From the NCBI GenBank assembly GCA_030431185.1, contig JAUIJO010000053.1, positions 1 through 14,402 of the forward strand: a DNA stretch of 14,402 bases, in the 5' to 3' direction. Within the stretch, counting starts at the first letter, position 1; each line of letters starts with the position of its first letter. This stretch comes from Gammaproteobacteria bacterium. GTDB taxonomy: Bacteria > Pseudomonadota > Gammaproteobacteria > Xanthomonadales > Xanthomonadaceae. Shown one piece after another: positions 7,470 to 13,523 of the stretch. The translations under genes were made by a program, and so were the position numbers. The notes below the pieces were generated by a model, which saw only the letters and a list, made by a program, of their open reading frames with translations, had not been told where the DNA came from and made no database searches.

Positions 7470-8321
7470 TCAGGCGCCGCCGGCAGGTGCCGCCGGGGCG
7501 TCCGCGCGTTCCGCGGCCAGCTTGTCCAGGGTCTGTCGAAGGGCGGCGGGCGGTACGTAGCCGCCCACCTGCACGCCGTCCTCGGTGAGGATCATCGGGG
7601 TGCCGGTGAGCCCGGCGCGCTGGCCGACGTTGTACTGCATGTTCACGGTGTTCTTGCAGTCCCGGCTGGGCAGCGGCTTGTCGTCCTTGGCGTCGGTCAG
7701 CGCCTGCTTGCGATCGCTGGCGCACCAGACCGACACCATCTTCTTGTAGTCCTCGCTGCCCAGGCCCATGCGCGGGAACGCGAGGTACTCGATGGCGATG
7801 CCCTGCTCGTTGTACTGGGCGATCTCGCTGTGCAGCTTGCGGCAGTAGCCGCATTCCACGTCGGTGAACACCGTCACCGTGTACTTCGGGTCCTTCGGCG
7901 CGAACACGATGCGCTCGCTGGCCGGTATCGTCTTCAGGAGGTCGCGGCGCAGGTGGGCGAAGGTTTCCTCGCTCAGGTTGGCCTGGCGGGTGGTGTCGTA
8001 GAGCGCACCCCCCTGGCCCGGCAGGAACATGTAACGCCCGTCGTCGCTGACGTACACGATCTGGCCGCTGACGATCACCTCACGGAACCCCGGCATCGGC
8101 GCGGCACCGACGTGTTCGGGCTTCAGGTTCTCGCCAAGGGTGCGCACCGCGGCGATCGCGCGCGCTTCCGGCGTGCCCGCGTCGGGTTCGGGCGCGGCGG
8201 GCACGGTGTTGGCGACCATCGGCACCTTGCCGTTTCCGGCGGTGGCGGAATCCGCATCGGGGGCCTGCGCGCAGGCGGAGAGGCTGATGGCGCCGAGCAC
8301 GGCGAGAAGGGTGCGCTTCAT
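7470..8321 (-). CDS. dsbC: DsbC-family thiol:disulfide isomerase with lipoprotein signal
   Basis: DsbC proteins isomerise wrong disulfides in periplasmic proteins and are kept reduced by DsbD. The 283-aa product has a short signal ending in a lipobox, LSAC with C17, so it is probably lipidated rather than soluble. A linker rich in Ala, Pro and Asp (about 18-52) precedes the dimerisation domain (about 54-115). The thioredoxin-fold catalytic domain carries CGYC at 157-160, a structural cysteine pair C200/C222, and the cis-proline TP at 241-242. The spacings CGYC-to-C200 (43) and C200-to-C222 (22) equal those of E. coli DsbC, so the active site should be intact. A short Ala/Pro tail ends the protein. 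The ATG at 8321 has AGGA about 10 bases upstream. In E. coli dsbC sits beside xerD; here two genes separate them and xerD is divergent. DsbG is the main alternative. Confidence 0.93.
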   Translation of the reverse strand: MKRTLLAVLGAISLSACAQAPDADSATAGNGKVPMVANTVPAAPEPDAGTPEARAIAAVRTLGENLKPEHVGAAPMPGFREVIVSGQIVYVSDDGRYMFLPGQGGALYDTTRQANLSEETFAHLRRDLLKTIPASERIVFAPKDPKYTVTVFTDVECGYCRKLHSEIAQYNEQGIAIEYLAFPRMGLGSEDYKKMVSVWCASDRKQALTDAKDDKPLPSRDCKNTVNMQYNVGQRAGLTGTPMILTEDGVQVGGYVPPAALRQTLDKLAAERADAPAAPAGGA

Positions 8322-8417
8322 CTGGATGACGTCCTGACTGGCTGTGGGGGCCCCTCAAGCAGCGAGGGCAATGCCGTGATTGTGGCACGACGCGTCACGC
8401 CCGGCCGTGCGCGGCGT

Positions 8418-8783
8418 TCAGGTTGCCGAACCGCTCCCGCAGGGCTTTTGCGGCCGGGCAGGCAGGTGGCGCGGCACCTTCCCCATCAACAGCTCGACCA
8501 GGGCAGGCGCCATGAAGTCGAAGCGGTCCGGGATGTCGAGGCAGACCACGCGTGCCCGCCCCGGCCAGGGCCGGAACCGCGTGGAGAGACGGCTCCGGTG
8601 CCGGCGCTCCATCACCAGGACGAGGTCGGCCCAGGCCAGCAGGGCCGGCGTCACCGGCGTGTCGGCATCCGCACCGATCCCCGCCGACGCGGTCTCCACG
8701 CCCGGCCAGTCGGCGAACACCTGCTCCGCGGTCGGACTGCGCAGCCGGTTCTTGCCGCAGACGAACAGGACCTTGAACGGCAC
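8418..8783 (-). CDS. Low-molecular-weight protein tyrosine phosphatase family protein (COG4551-like)
   Basis: The N-terminus VLFVCGKNRLRSPTAE carries the CX5RS phosphate-binding loop of low-molecular-weight phosphatases (C9, R15, S16). The body is typical of a short subfamily with WADLVLVMERRHR and CLDIPDRFDFM; the aspartates of CLDIPD (about 83 and 86) are candidates for the general acid. The usual DPY acid motif of classical LMW-PTPs is not seen, so catalysis is plausible but unproven. I chose the GTG at 8783, one base after the TGA of the upstream RDD gene, giving 121 aa and the family's usual N-terminus. An ATG at 8816 would overlap that gene by 32 bases. Neither has a clear ribosome site, which suggests translational coupling. 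The family usually ends near KVPRHL; here about 14 extra residues (PARPQKPCGSGSAT) follow. dsbC starts 96 bases further on; that gap shows only a GGGGCCCC palindrome. Confidence 0.82.
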   Translation of the reverse strand: MPFKVLFVCGKNRLRSPTAEQVFADWPGVETASAGIGADADTPVTPALLAWADLVLVMERRHRSRLSTRFRPWPGRARVVCLDIPDRFDFMAPALVELLMGKVPRHLPARPQKPCGSGSAT

Positions 8784-8784
8784 G

Positions 8785-9282
8785 TCAGTCGCCCGGCCGG
8801 CGGCCGCGGGGCGCATCGCGGAGCAGGCGGGTGCCGCTGGCGCGGTCGTGCCAGGTCAAGCGGTCGCGATCGAACCACGCCCACCAGAATCCCATGCCAC
8901 CCGCGAGCAGCGACAGGCTGCCGACCACGTAACGTCGCCACAGCGCGCGCCGGTCAGGTGCATCGCCCCCGGCCGAGACCAGGCGCAGCCGCCAGGGACG
9001 CATGCCCAGGGTCTGCCCGCCGCGGCGCCAGCTGGCCACCGCGTAGAGTCCCGCCAAGGCCCAGCACACGCACCACAGGAGCCATTGCAGCGGGCTGAAG
9101 GGCGCGATGTTCTCGCGGGCACCGTGCCCCGACAGGTAGTAGCCCACCGTGAACATGGTCGAGGCCAGCATCCACAGCGCCAGCACCGGCCAGAAATCGT
9201 AGAACAGGGCCAGCAGGCGCCAGCCGATCAGCGGGCGCGGCGGCGTGACGCCGGGATCTTCGGGCGGGCGGACGGATGCCAT
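8785..9282 (-). CDS. RDD-family inner-membrane protein
   Basis: The 165-aa product has three hydrophobic segments (about 24-46, 64-84 and 118-137). Family hallmarks are R22 and D29 in the first segment (WRLLALFYDF), the loop GGQTLGMRPWRLRLV, and a late Asp in TWHDRASGTRLL. RDD proteins are small membrane proteins of mostly unknown role; some are reported to affect ion transport. The ATG at 9282 is chosen because upstream in-frame codons run into the promoter region shared with xerD and past the xerD start. It is the first gene of a minus-strand run: its TGA ends one base before the phosphatase GTG, then dsbC follows. The C-terminus is Arg-rich (DAPRGRRPGD). The family call is solid, the function unknown. 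Confidence 0.87.
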   Translation of the reverse strand: MASVRPPEDPGVTPPRPLIGWRLLALFYDFWPVLALWMLASTMFTVGYYLSGHGARENIAPFSPLQWLLWCVCWALAGLYAVASWRRGGQTLGMRPWRLRLVSAGGDAPDRRALWRRYVVGSLSLLAGGMGFWWAWFDRDRLTWHDRASGTRLLRDAPRGRRPGD

Positions 9283-9288
9283 CGCGAA

Positions 9289-9296
9289 ATCATAAT
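9289..9296. promoter_or_regulatory. Overlapping divergent -10 boxes for xerD and the RDD gene
   Basis: CATAAT on the plus strand (9291-9296) and TATGAT on the minus strand (9289-9294) each match the -10 consensus at 5 of 6 positions and share bases in the 29-base gap between two divergent starts. No good -35 is visible for either. The leaders would be short, roughly 9 bases for xerD and even less for the RDD gene, so at most one may be real. Confidence 0.3.
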
Positions 9297-9311
9297 CGCT
9301 AAGCTGTCCGC

Positions 9312-10310
9312 ATGACGCCCGACGCGCCCGACCACGATCCGTCCGCACGCGCCGCGCGACGGGCACGGTCGCCGGCCGAGCGCCGCGCCGCGATGATGGC
9401 GCTGCCTCCGCTGCCGGATGCGGACGCCCTGCGGATCGACGCGTTCATCGATGCCATCTGGGCGGAGAGCGGCCTGGCGCGCCCCACCCTCGACAGCTAC
9501 CGCCGCGACCTGGCCGGCTTCGCCCGCTGGCGCGGCGGCCGCGGCGGAGGGCTGGCCGGCGCCGATCGCGCCGCCCTGTTCGACTATCTCGCCTGGCGTG
9601 GGCGCGAGGGCTATTCGCCGCGCAGCAACGCGCGCCTGCTGTCGGCCTGGCGCGCCTTCTTCGGCTGGAGCCTTCGCCGGGGCGACCGGCACGACGACCC
9701 GACCGCCCTGCTCGAGCCCCCGCGCCTGCCCCGCTCGCTGCCCAAGGCGATCACCGAGAGCCAGGTCGAGGCCCTGCTCGGGGCGCCCGATACCGCCACG
9801 CACCTGGGCCTGCGCGACCGGGCCATGCTGGAGCTGATGTATGCCTGCGGCCTGCGCGTGAGCGAGCTGGTGAACCTGCCCGCGACCGGGGTCAATCTCC
9901 GCCAGGGCGTGCTCCGGGTGAACGGCAAGGGCGGCAAGGAGCGCCTCGTGCCGCTGGGCGAGGAGGCACGGCATTGGCTCGAGCGCTACCTGGCCAGCGC
10001 CCGCCCCGCGCTCGCGGGACGCCATGCCTCGCCGGCCCTCTTCGTGGGTCACGGCGGCGAACCCCCTTCGCGCCAACAGTTCTGGCACCTGGTCAAGCGC
10101 TTCGCGGCGGCCGCGGGCATCGACCCGGCCCGGATCAGCCCGCACGGCTTGCGGCACAGCTTCGCGACCCACCTGCTCAACCATGGCGCCGACCTGCGCT
10201 CGCTGCAGATGCTGCTGGGCCACAGTTCGCTTTCGACGACGCAGATCTACACCCTGGTCGCACGCGAACAGCTCAAGCAGCTCCACGCCCGGCACCATCC
10301 CCGGGGGTGA
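9312..10310 (+). CDS. xerD: Site-specific tyrosine recombinase XerD
   Basis: XerD acts with XerC at dif, under FtsK control, to resolve chromosome dimers. The 332-aa product has the SAM-like core-binding domain (about 38-125, TLDSYRRDLAGFARW) and the catalytic domain (about 145-330). All six catalytic residues are present at E. coli XerD spacing: R182 (GLRVSEL), K206 (GKGGKERLVPLG), H278 and R281 (SPHGLRHSFATHLL), H304 (LLGHSSLSTTQIY) and nucleophile Y313. LPRSLPKAITESQVEALL points to XerD rather than XerC. The protein is about 30 residues longer than E. coli XerD because of an Arg-rich N-terminal extension; ATGs at codons 28-29 are an alternative start that would give about 304 aa. Related xanthomonad XerD proteins, as I recall, also carry an extension. 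It is divergent from the RDD gene and convergent with lptG. Confidence 0.95.
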   Translation: MTPDAPDHDPSARAARRARSPAERRAAMMALPPLPDADALRIDAFIDAIWAESGLARPTLDSYRRDLAGFARWRGGRGGGLAGADRAALFDYLAWRGREGYSPRSNARLLSAWRAFFGWSLRRGDRHDDPTALLEPPRLPRSLPKAITESQVEALLGAPDTATHLGLRDRAMLELMYACGLRVSELVNLPATGVNLRQGVLRVNGKGGKERLVPLGEEARHWLERYLASARPALAGRHASPALFVGHGGEPPSRQQFWHLVKRFAAAAGIDPARISPHGLRHSFATHLLNHGADLRSLQMLLGHSSLSTTQIYTLVAREQLKQLHARHHPRG

Positions 10311-10485
10311 GGCGGATCGGCGGCGTGCCCGTCCACGCGTCCCGGCAGGCGCTGCGATGCGCTTCGCTTGCCGCACCCCGAGGGGCGCGCCTCTTCCGCC
10401 GGGATGTCCGGTTGACGCCGTCCCGGCTCCGCGATGTGGCGTGCACGAATCCGCCGCCCGCGCATGTGACGGAGAGGCACGCGAC
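10311..10485. other. Non-coding sequence between xerD and the hairpin array
   Basis: I see no credible gene here. A 9-bp stem with one G-T pair (CGGCAGGCG at 10343-10351 with CGCTTGCCG at 10365-10373, 13-base loop) lies 33 bases after the xerD stop. It lacks a following T-run, so it is at best a weak terminator. Open frames across this stretch are continuations of other frames of xerD. Confidence 0.5.
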
Positions 10486-10908
10486 GATGGGTTTCGCCCT
10501 CGGCTCTACCCATCCTACGAGGGGGTGGAGGGAGAACCGTAGGATGGGTAGCGCGAAGCAAAACCCATGCTGCGTCGTACGTACGCTTTCGTGACGGCGG
10601 GTTTCGCCTTCGGCTCTACCCACCCTACGAGGCCGGGCGGGAGGCAGAACCGTAGGATGGGTAGCGCGAAGCAAAACCCATCATCCGTCGTGCGTAAGGT
10701 TTCGTGACGGCGGGTTTCGCCTGTGGCTCGACCCACCCTACGAGGCCGGGCGGGAGGCAGAACCGTAGGATGGGTAGCGCGAAGCAAAACCCATCATGAG
10801 TCGTGCGTACGGTTTCGTGACGGCGGGTTTCGCCTTTGGCTCTACCCACCCTACGGGGCCGGGCGGGAGGCAGAACCGTAGGATGGGTAGCGCGAAGCAA
10901 AACCCATC
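10486..10908. repeat. Tandem array of four hairpin units of about 113 bp (REP/REPIN-like)
   Basis: Four copies begin with GGGTTTCGCC at 10489, 10599, 10712 and 10825. Each ends in a 31-base right arm that is identical in all four (10538-10568, 10651-10681, 10764-10794, 10877-10907; it contains GTAGGATGGGTAG and ends AAAACCCAT). The left arm is an imperfect inverse of it. In unit 1 CTACCCATCCTACG (10506-10519) pairs perfectly over 14 bp with CGTAGGATGGGTAG; units 2-4 have one C-A mismatch there and unit 3 a second change. Linkers of about 30 bases carrying TTTCGTGACGGC separate the units. Right arms are spaced exactly 113 bases apart. GTAGGATGGGT-type palindromes are, from memory, widespread in proteobacteria. 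Short minus-strand frames across the array merely repeat the same peptide and are not genes. Confidence 0.92.
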
Positions 10909-10922
10909 GCGCGTTGCGCTCA

Positions 10923-10992
10923 CCTCACCCCCGGCCCAGCGCAGCGCGCTGGGCGTTCGGCATCACCGCGCGGCAGTGCCGCGCAAGCGGTG
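10923..10992. repeat. 70-bp direct repeat, copy 1
   Basis: Identical over 70 bases to 11117-11186. It contains a GCCCAGCG...CGCTGGGC stem of 8 bp and a GCGCGGCA-G-TGCCGCGC palindrome enclosed by CACCGC and GCGGTG. The base pairs just outside are lost here: GCGGTG is followed by CC instead of ATGC. Confidence 0.9.
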
Positions 10993-11116
10993 CCAATCGG
11001 CTTCGCCTCTTGGGCCATTGCGGGCTCGCGCTGCGCGCTCACCTCGCCGGCCCGGCCCAAACGCCAGCGTTTGGGCGTTCATGGTCGCGCGAACCGGTGG
11101 TTCGCGAGCCGCGCCC
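10993..11116. repeat. Palindromes between the two 70-bp repeats
   Basis: Two strong inverted repeats lie here: GCCCAAACGC-CA-GCGTTTGGGC (11055-11076, 10-bp arms) and CGCGAACC-GGT-GGTTCGCG (11088-11106, 8-bp arms). The rest (10993-11054) shows no gene and only partial dyads. Nothing codes in this interval with any recognisable product. Confidence 0.75.
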
Positions 11117-11186
11117 CCTCACCCCCGGCCCAGCGCAGCGCGCTGGGCGTTCGGCATCACCGCGCGGCAGTGCCGCGCAAGCGGTG
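11117..11186. repeat. 70-bp direct repeat, copy 2, adjoining the end of lptG
   Basis: Identical to 10923-10992. In this copy the dyad extends to GCATCACCGC (11154-11163) with GCGGTGATGC (11181-11190), 10-bp perfect arms around the inner GC-rich palindrome. Confidence 0.9.
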
Positions 11187-11190
11187 ATGC
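11154..11190 (-). terminator. Strong hairpin directly after lptG, possible transcript end
   Basis: The 37-base dyad begins one base after the lptG stop codon on the minus strand and has 10-bp outer arms plus an inner GC palindrome. There is no T-run, so it is more likely a 3'-end stabilising or Rho-assisted structure, or simply a repeat element, than a standard intrinsic terminator. Confidence 0.35.
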
Positions 11191-11191
11191 C

Positions 11192-12295
11192 TCACCCCGA
11201 TCTTCGGCGGAAGAGGAAGGCGGAGACGGCCACCATCACCAGCGTGGGCAGCAGGTAGGCGATGCGGAAGTCGAACTTGAGCACCTTGGCCAGCTGCACG
11301 AACTGCGACTGCAGCAGGTAGAAGCCCAGCGCGAACAGGATGCCGACGAACAGGCGCTTGCCGGTGCCGCCGCTGCGCAGCAGGCCGAACGCGAACGGAA
11401 TCGCCGCCAGGCACAGCACGATCACGTTGAGCGGATAGAACCAGCGCCCCCAGTAATGTTCCTCGAACTCGCTGGCGTCCAGGTTGTTGCGCTTGCGGTA
11501 CTCGATGGCTTGGCGCAGGGTGCCCGCACTCAGGTAGCGCGGCCGGTCGGTCCCGGCGGTCAACGCGGTCGCATCGAGCCTCGACTCCCATTTTTCCTCG
11601 TCCACGTGGGTCTCGTTGACCGATCGCTCGTCGAAATACGTGCGCGTGACGTCGCGCAGCAGCCAGCCGCCGGGGCGGTGTTCGGCCACCTTGGCCAGCG
11701 CCATGGACTCCAGGCGGCCATCGTCGGCGAACTCGTAGAGGTGCACGTCGTGCAGCTCGATCCAGCGGTCGCCGCCATCGTCGCGCTCTTGTCCGGCCGC
11801 CGCGTTGAGGATGGTGTCGCCCTCGCGGGCCCATACCCCTGAATACTGCGCCACGATCATGTCGTCGGACTTGGAGGAGGCCTTGAGCGCGTCGGCGCGC
11901 CGCTGGCCCGCCGGCCCGGCCGTCTCGCCGCTGATCGACATCAGCAGCGTCAACAGCGCCACGGCGATGGCGACCGTGATGCCGATGCGCCGGCGCGACA
12001 GCCCCACGGCTCGCAACGCGGTGAGTTCCGAGGTCGCCGCCAGCTGCCCCAGCGCCATCAGCGAACCGATCACCGCGGCGTAGGGAAACAGGTAATTGGC
12101 CCGGCGCGGGATGGTCAGTCCGGTGTAGGCCAGCGCCTGCATGAAGCCGTAGCGCCCTTTCCCGACATCGCTGAACTCGCTGACCAGCGCAAGCATCACG
12201 TCCAGGCCCAGCAACACGCCCCAGGTGAGCAATACCGCGCCCAGCACGGCGCGGGCGACGAACAGGTCGTGGATCCGGACGGCGGGCAGCCTCAT
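11192..12295 (-). CDS. lptG: LPS export ABC transporter permease LptG
   Basis: LptG pairs with LptF and the LptB ATPase in the inner membrane to extract LPS and push it onto the Lpt bridge. The 367-aa product (E. coli LptG about 360) has three N-terminal transmembrane segments, a periplasmic beta-jellyroll region (about 135-260, including VWAREGDTILNA and WIELHDVHLYEF), and three C-terminal segments (from about 285, with WGRWFYPLNVIVLCLAAIPFAFG). LMALGQLAATSELTALRAVGLS is the conserved LptF/G coupling-helix region that contacts LptB. The ATG at 12295 overlaps the lptF stop as ATGA, which fixes the start and implies translational coupling. LptF is the alternative for such proteins; order and sequence favour LptG. 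The gene is convergent with xerD, and its end abuts a palindromic repeat. Confidence 0.95.
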   Translation of the reverse strand: MRLPAVRIHDLFVARAVLGAVLLTWGVLLGLDVMLALVSEFSDVGKGRYGFMQALAYTGLTIPRRANYLFPYAAVIGSLMALGQLAATSELTALRAVGLSRRRIGITVAIAVALLTLLMSISGETAGPAGQRRADALKASSKSDDMIVAQYSGVWAREGDTILNAAAGQERDDGGDRWIELHDVHLYEFADDGRLESMALAKVAEHRPGGWLLRDVTRTYFDERSVNETHVDEEKWESRLDATALTAGTDRPRYLSAGTLRQAIEYRKRNNLDASEFEEHYWGRWFYPLNVIVLCLAAIPFAFGLLRSGGTGKRLFVGILFALGFYLLQSQFVQLAKVLKFDFRIAYLLPTLVMVAVSAFLFRRRSG

Positions 12296-13374
12296 GCCAG
12301 CACCTTCGGCCGGCGCATGCTGCCGTCGCGCAGGTACAGCCAGGCGCCGAAGGCGAGCAGCGGCAGCACCAGCCACCACAGGCCCAGCGGCATCGGGATC
12401 TTGCCGGCGGCCAGCCAACCGGTTCCGACCAGCATCAGCATCACGCCGACCAGATAGCCCAGGAAGCCGAGCAACATGCTGCCGTAGCGGGGCTGGCGCG
12501 GCATGCTTCGCGCCAGGGGAATCGCCATCAGCGCGAAGGCCAGCGCCAGGAGCGGCGGCGCCAGGCGGCGGTGCAACTGGGCACCGGCCTGCGGCCGCTC
12601 GTCGCCGAGCAGGGTCATCGTGGGCTGGGCCTCGGGCTCGTCCAGCGCGTACTTCGCCTTGCCCGCGGGCATCCGGACTTCGTTGCTGGCGTAGCGCATC
12701 AGTCGATAGTCCTTGCCCCCCGCGGCGGGCCCCTCGACCTCGAAGCCGTTGTTGAGGACCAGGTAACGGAGCCCGTCCTCCCCGGTCTTGAGCTCGCCCT
12801 GGTTGGAAGTGACCACGTTGATGCGGTCGTCGCGCTTGCGGTAGACGAAGACCCGGTCGAACTGGCGCCCCTCGCCGTCCATCTCGCCGACGAAGGCCAC
12901 GCCGCTGCCACCGGGCAGCTCGGTGAAGCGCCCGGGCTCCAGGCCCGCGACGATCAGGTTGCGGTTGGCCTCGTTGATCATCTCCCGCGAAACGCGTTCG
13001 GCCCACGGGCCCAGCCACAATGAACAGGCCGCCACCACCGCCACCACCGGCAGCACCACCCACATCAGGGGGCGCAACACGCGCCGGGGGCCCACGCCGA
13101 TCGAGGCGATCACCGGCATCTCCGCGTCGCGGTACAGGCGGCCCATCGCCAGCATCAGCCCCAGCATGAGGGCCAGCGGCAGGATCACCGGGAGCCAGTT
13201 CAGCAGGACCAGCCCCAGCTGGCTCAGCAGCAGGCCCGCCGGGAGCCGCCCGCGGGCGATGTCGCCCAGCACGTCGGTCAGCGCCCCGCCCACGCAGACG
13301 ACCAGCAGGATCACCAGGGTGGCGAAAACCGCCTGGACGAATTCGCTCAGCAGATAACGGTCAAGCTTCGGCAT
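12292..13374 (-). CDS. lptF: LPS export ABC transporter permease LptF
   Basis: LptF is the partner of LptG in the LptB2FG lipopolysaccharide extractor. The 360-aa product (E. coli 366) has hydrophobic segments at about 9-32, 57-80 and 100-122. A periplasmic jellyroll domain follows (about 130-260, with GVAFVGEMDGEGRQFDRVFVYRK cut across it), then three C-terminal segments (about 268-285, 296-318 and 326-345). The region LALMLGLMLAMGRLYRDAEMPVIASIGVG corresponds to the coupling helix. The ATG at 13374 gives the typical start MPKLDRYLLSEF; a TTG 39 bases upstream is in frame but falls on the possible -35 box and adds an atypical leader. lptG follows with an ATGA overlap, and pepA is divergent 149 bases away, a common gammaproteobacterial arrangement. 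Confidence 0.95.
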   Translation of the reverse strand: MPKLDRYLLSEFVQAVFATLVILLVVCVGGALTDVLGDIARGRLPAGLLLSQLGLVLLNWLPVILPLALMLGLMLAMGRLYRDAEMPVIASIGVGPRRVLRPLMWVVLPVVAVVAACSLWLGPWAERVSREMINEANRNLIVAGLEPGRFTELPGGSGVAFVGEMDGEGRQFDRVFVYRKRDDRINVVTSNQGELKTGEDGLRYLVLNNGFEVEGPAAGGKDYRLMRYASNEVRMPAGKAKYALDEPEAQPTMTLLGDERPQAGAQLHRRLAPPLLALAFALMAIPLARSMPRQPRYGSMLLGFLGYLVGVMLMLVGTGWLAAGKIPMPLGLWWLVLPLLAFGAWLYLRDGSMRRPKVLA

Positions 13375-13523
13375 CGGGCAGGCTTGCTTTAGACTCGGGG
13401 GTTCTTTCGTCAACGACGGCCGGGCACGGCAGGTGCCGCGCCGGTATTGGCAGCAGGCCCCGCAGGGCCTCCGGTCCGCCGATTGTACGGAAACAATTCA
13501 TTCTTACCCCGGGAATCTGTTTC
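13375..13523. promoter_or_regulatory. Divergent lptF-pepA control region
   Basis: For lptF a TTGACG (minus strand, 13408-13413) is a good -35 candidate, but the -10 is weak (TCTAAA at 13388-13393, spacer only 14). Near pepA lies an inverted repeat ATTGT-N6-ACAAT (13482-13497), which also supplies a minus-strand TACAAT. A 6-bp hairpin AGGCCC-CGCA-GGGCCT (13455-13470) lies between. No clear sigma-70 promoter for pepA is visible by eye. Confidence 0.4.

Noticed and set aside
4941..9098. Very long plus-strand open frame opposite purL, dsbC and the RDD gene
   Set aside because: The composition is low-complexity (His, Arg, Gly, Ala, Gln rich), with no domain, and it crosses several real genes on the other strand. 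High-GC antisense artefact.
10486..10908. CRISPR array
   Set aside because: The repeated unit is about 113 bp with near-identical spacer-like linkers and internal dyads; there are no unique 30-40 bp spacers and no cas genes.
10247..10923. A ladder of overlapping minus-strand frames sharing the peptide MLRATHPTVLPP and related repeats
   Set aside because: They are translations of the tandem hairpin units, restart at each copy, have no ribosome sites, and look like no protein I know.
10920..11190. Integron attC sites or a dif site next to xerD
   Set aside because: The hairpins are GC-rich and direct-repeated, lack attC core sites, and there is no integron integrase. Nothing resembles the AT-rich 28-bp dif consensus.
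13375..13413. TTG start for lptF 39 bases upstream
   Set aside because: It would add 13 atypical residues and overlap the TTGACG -35 candidate; the ATG at 13374 gives the family's normal start.
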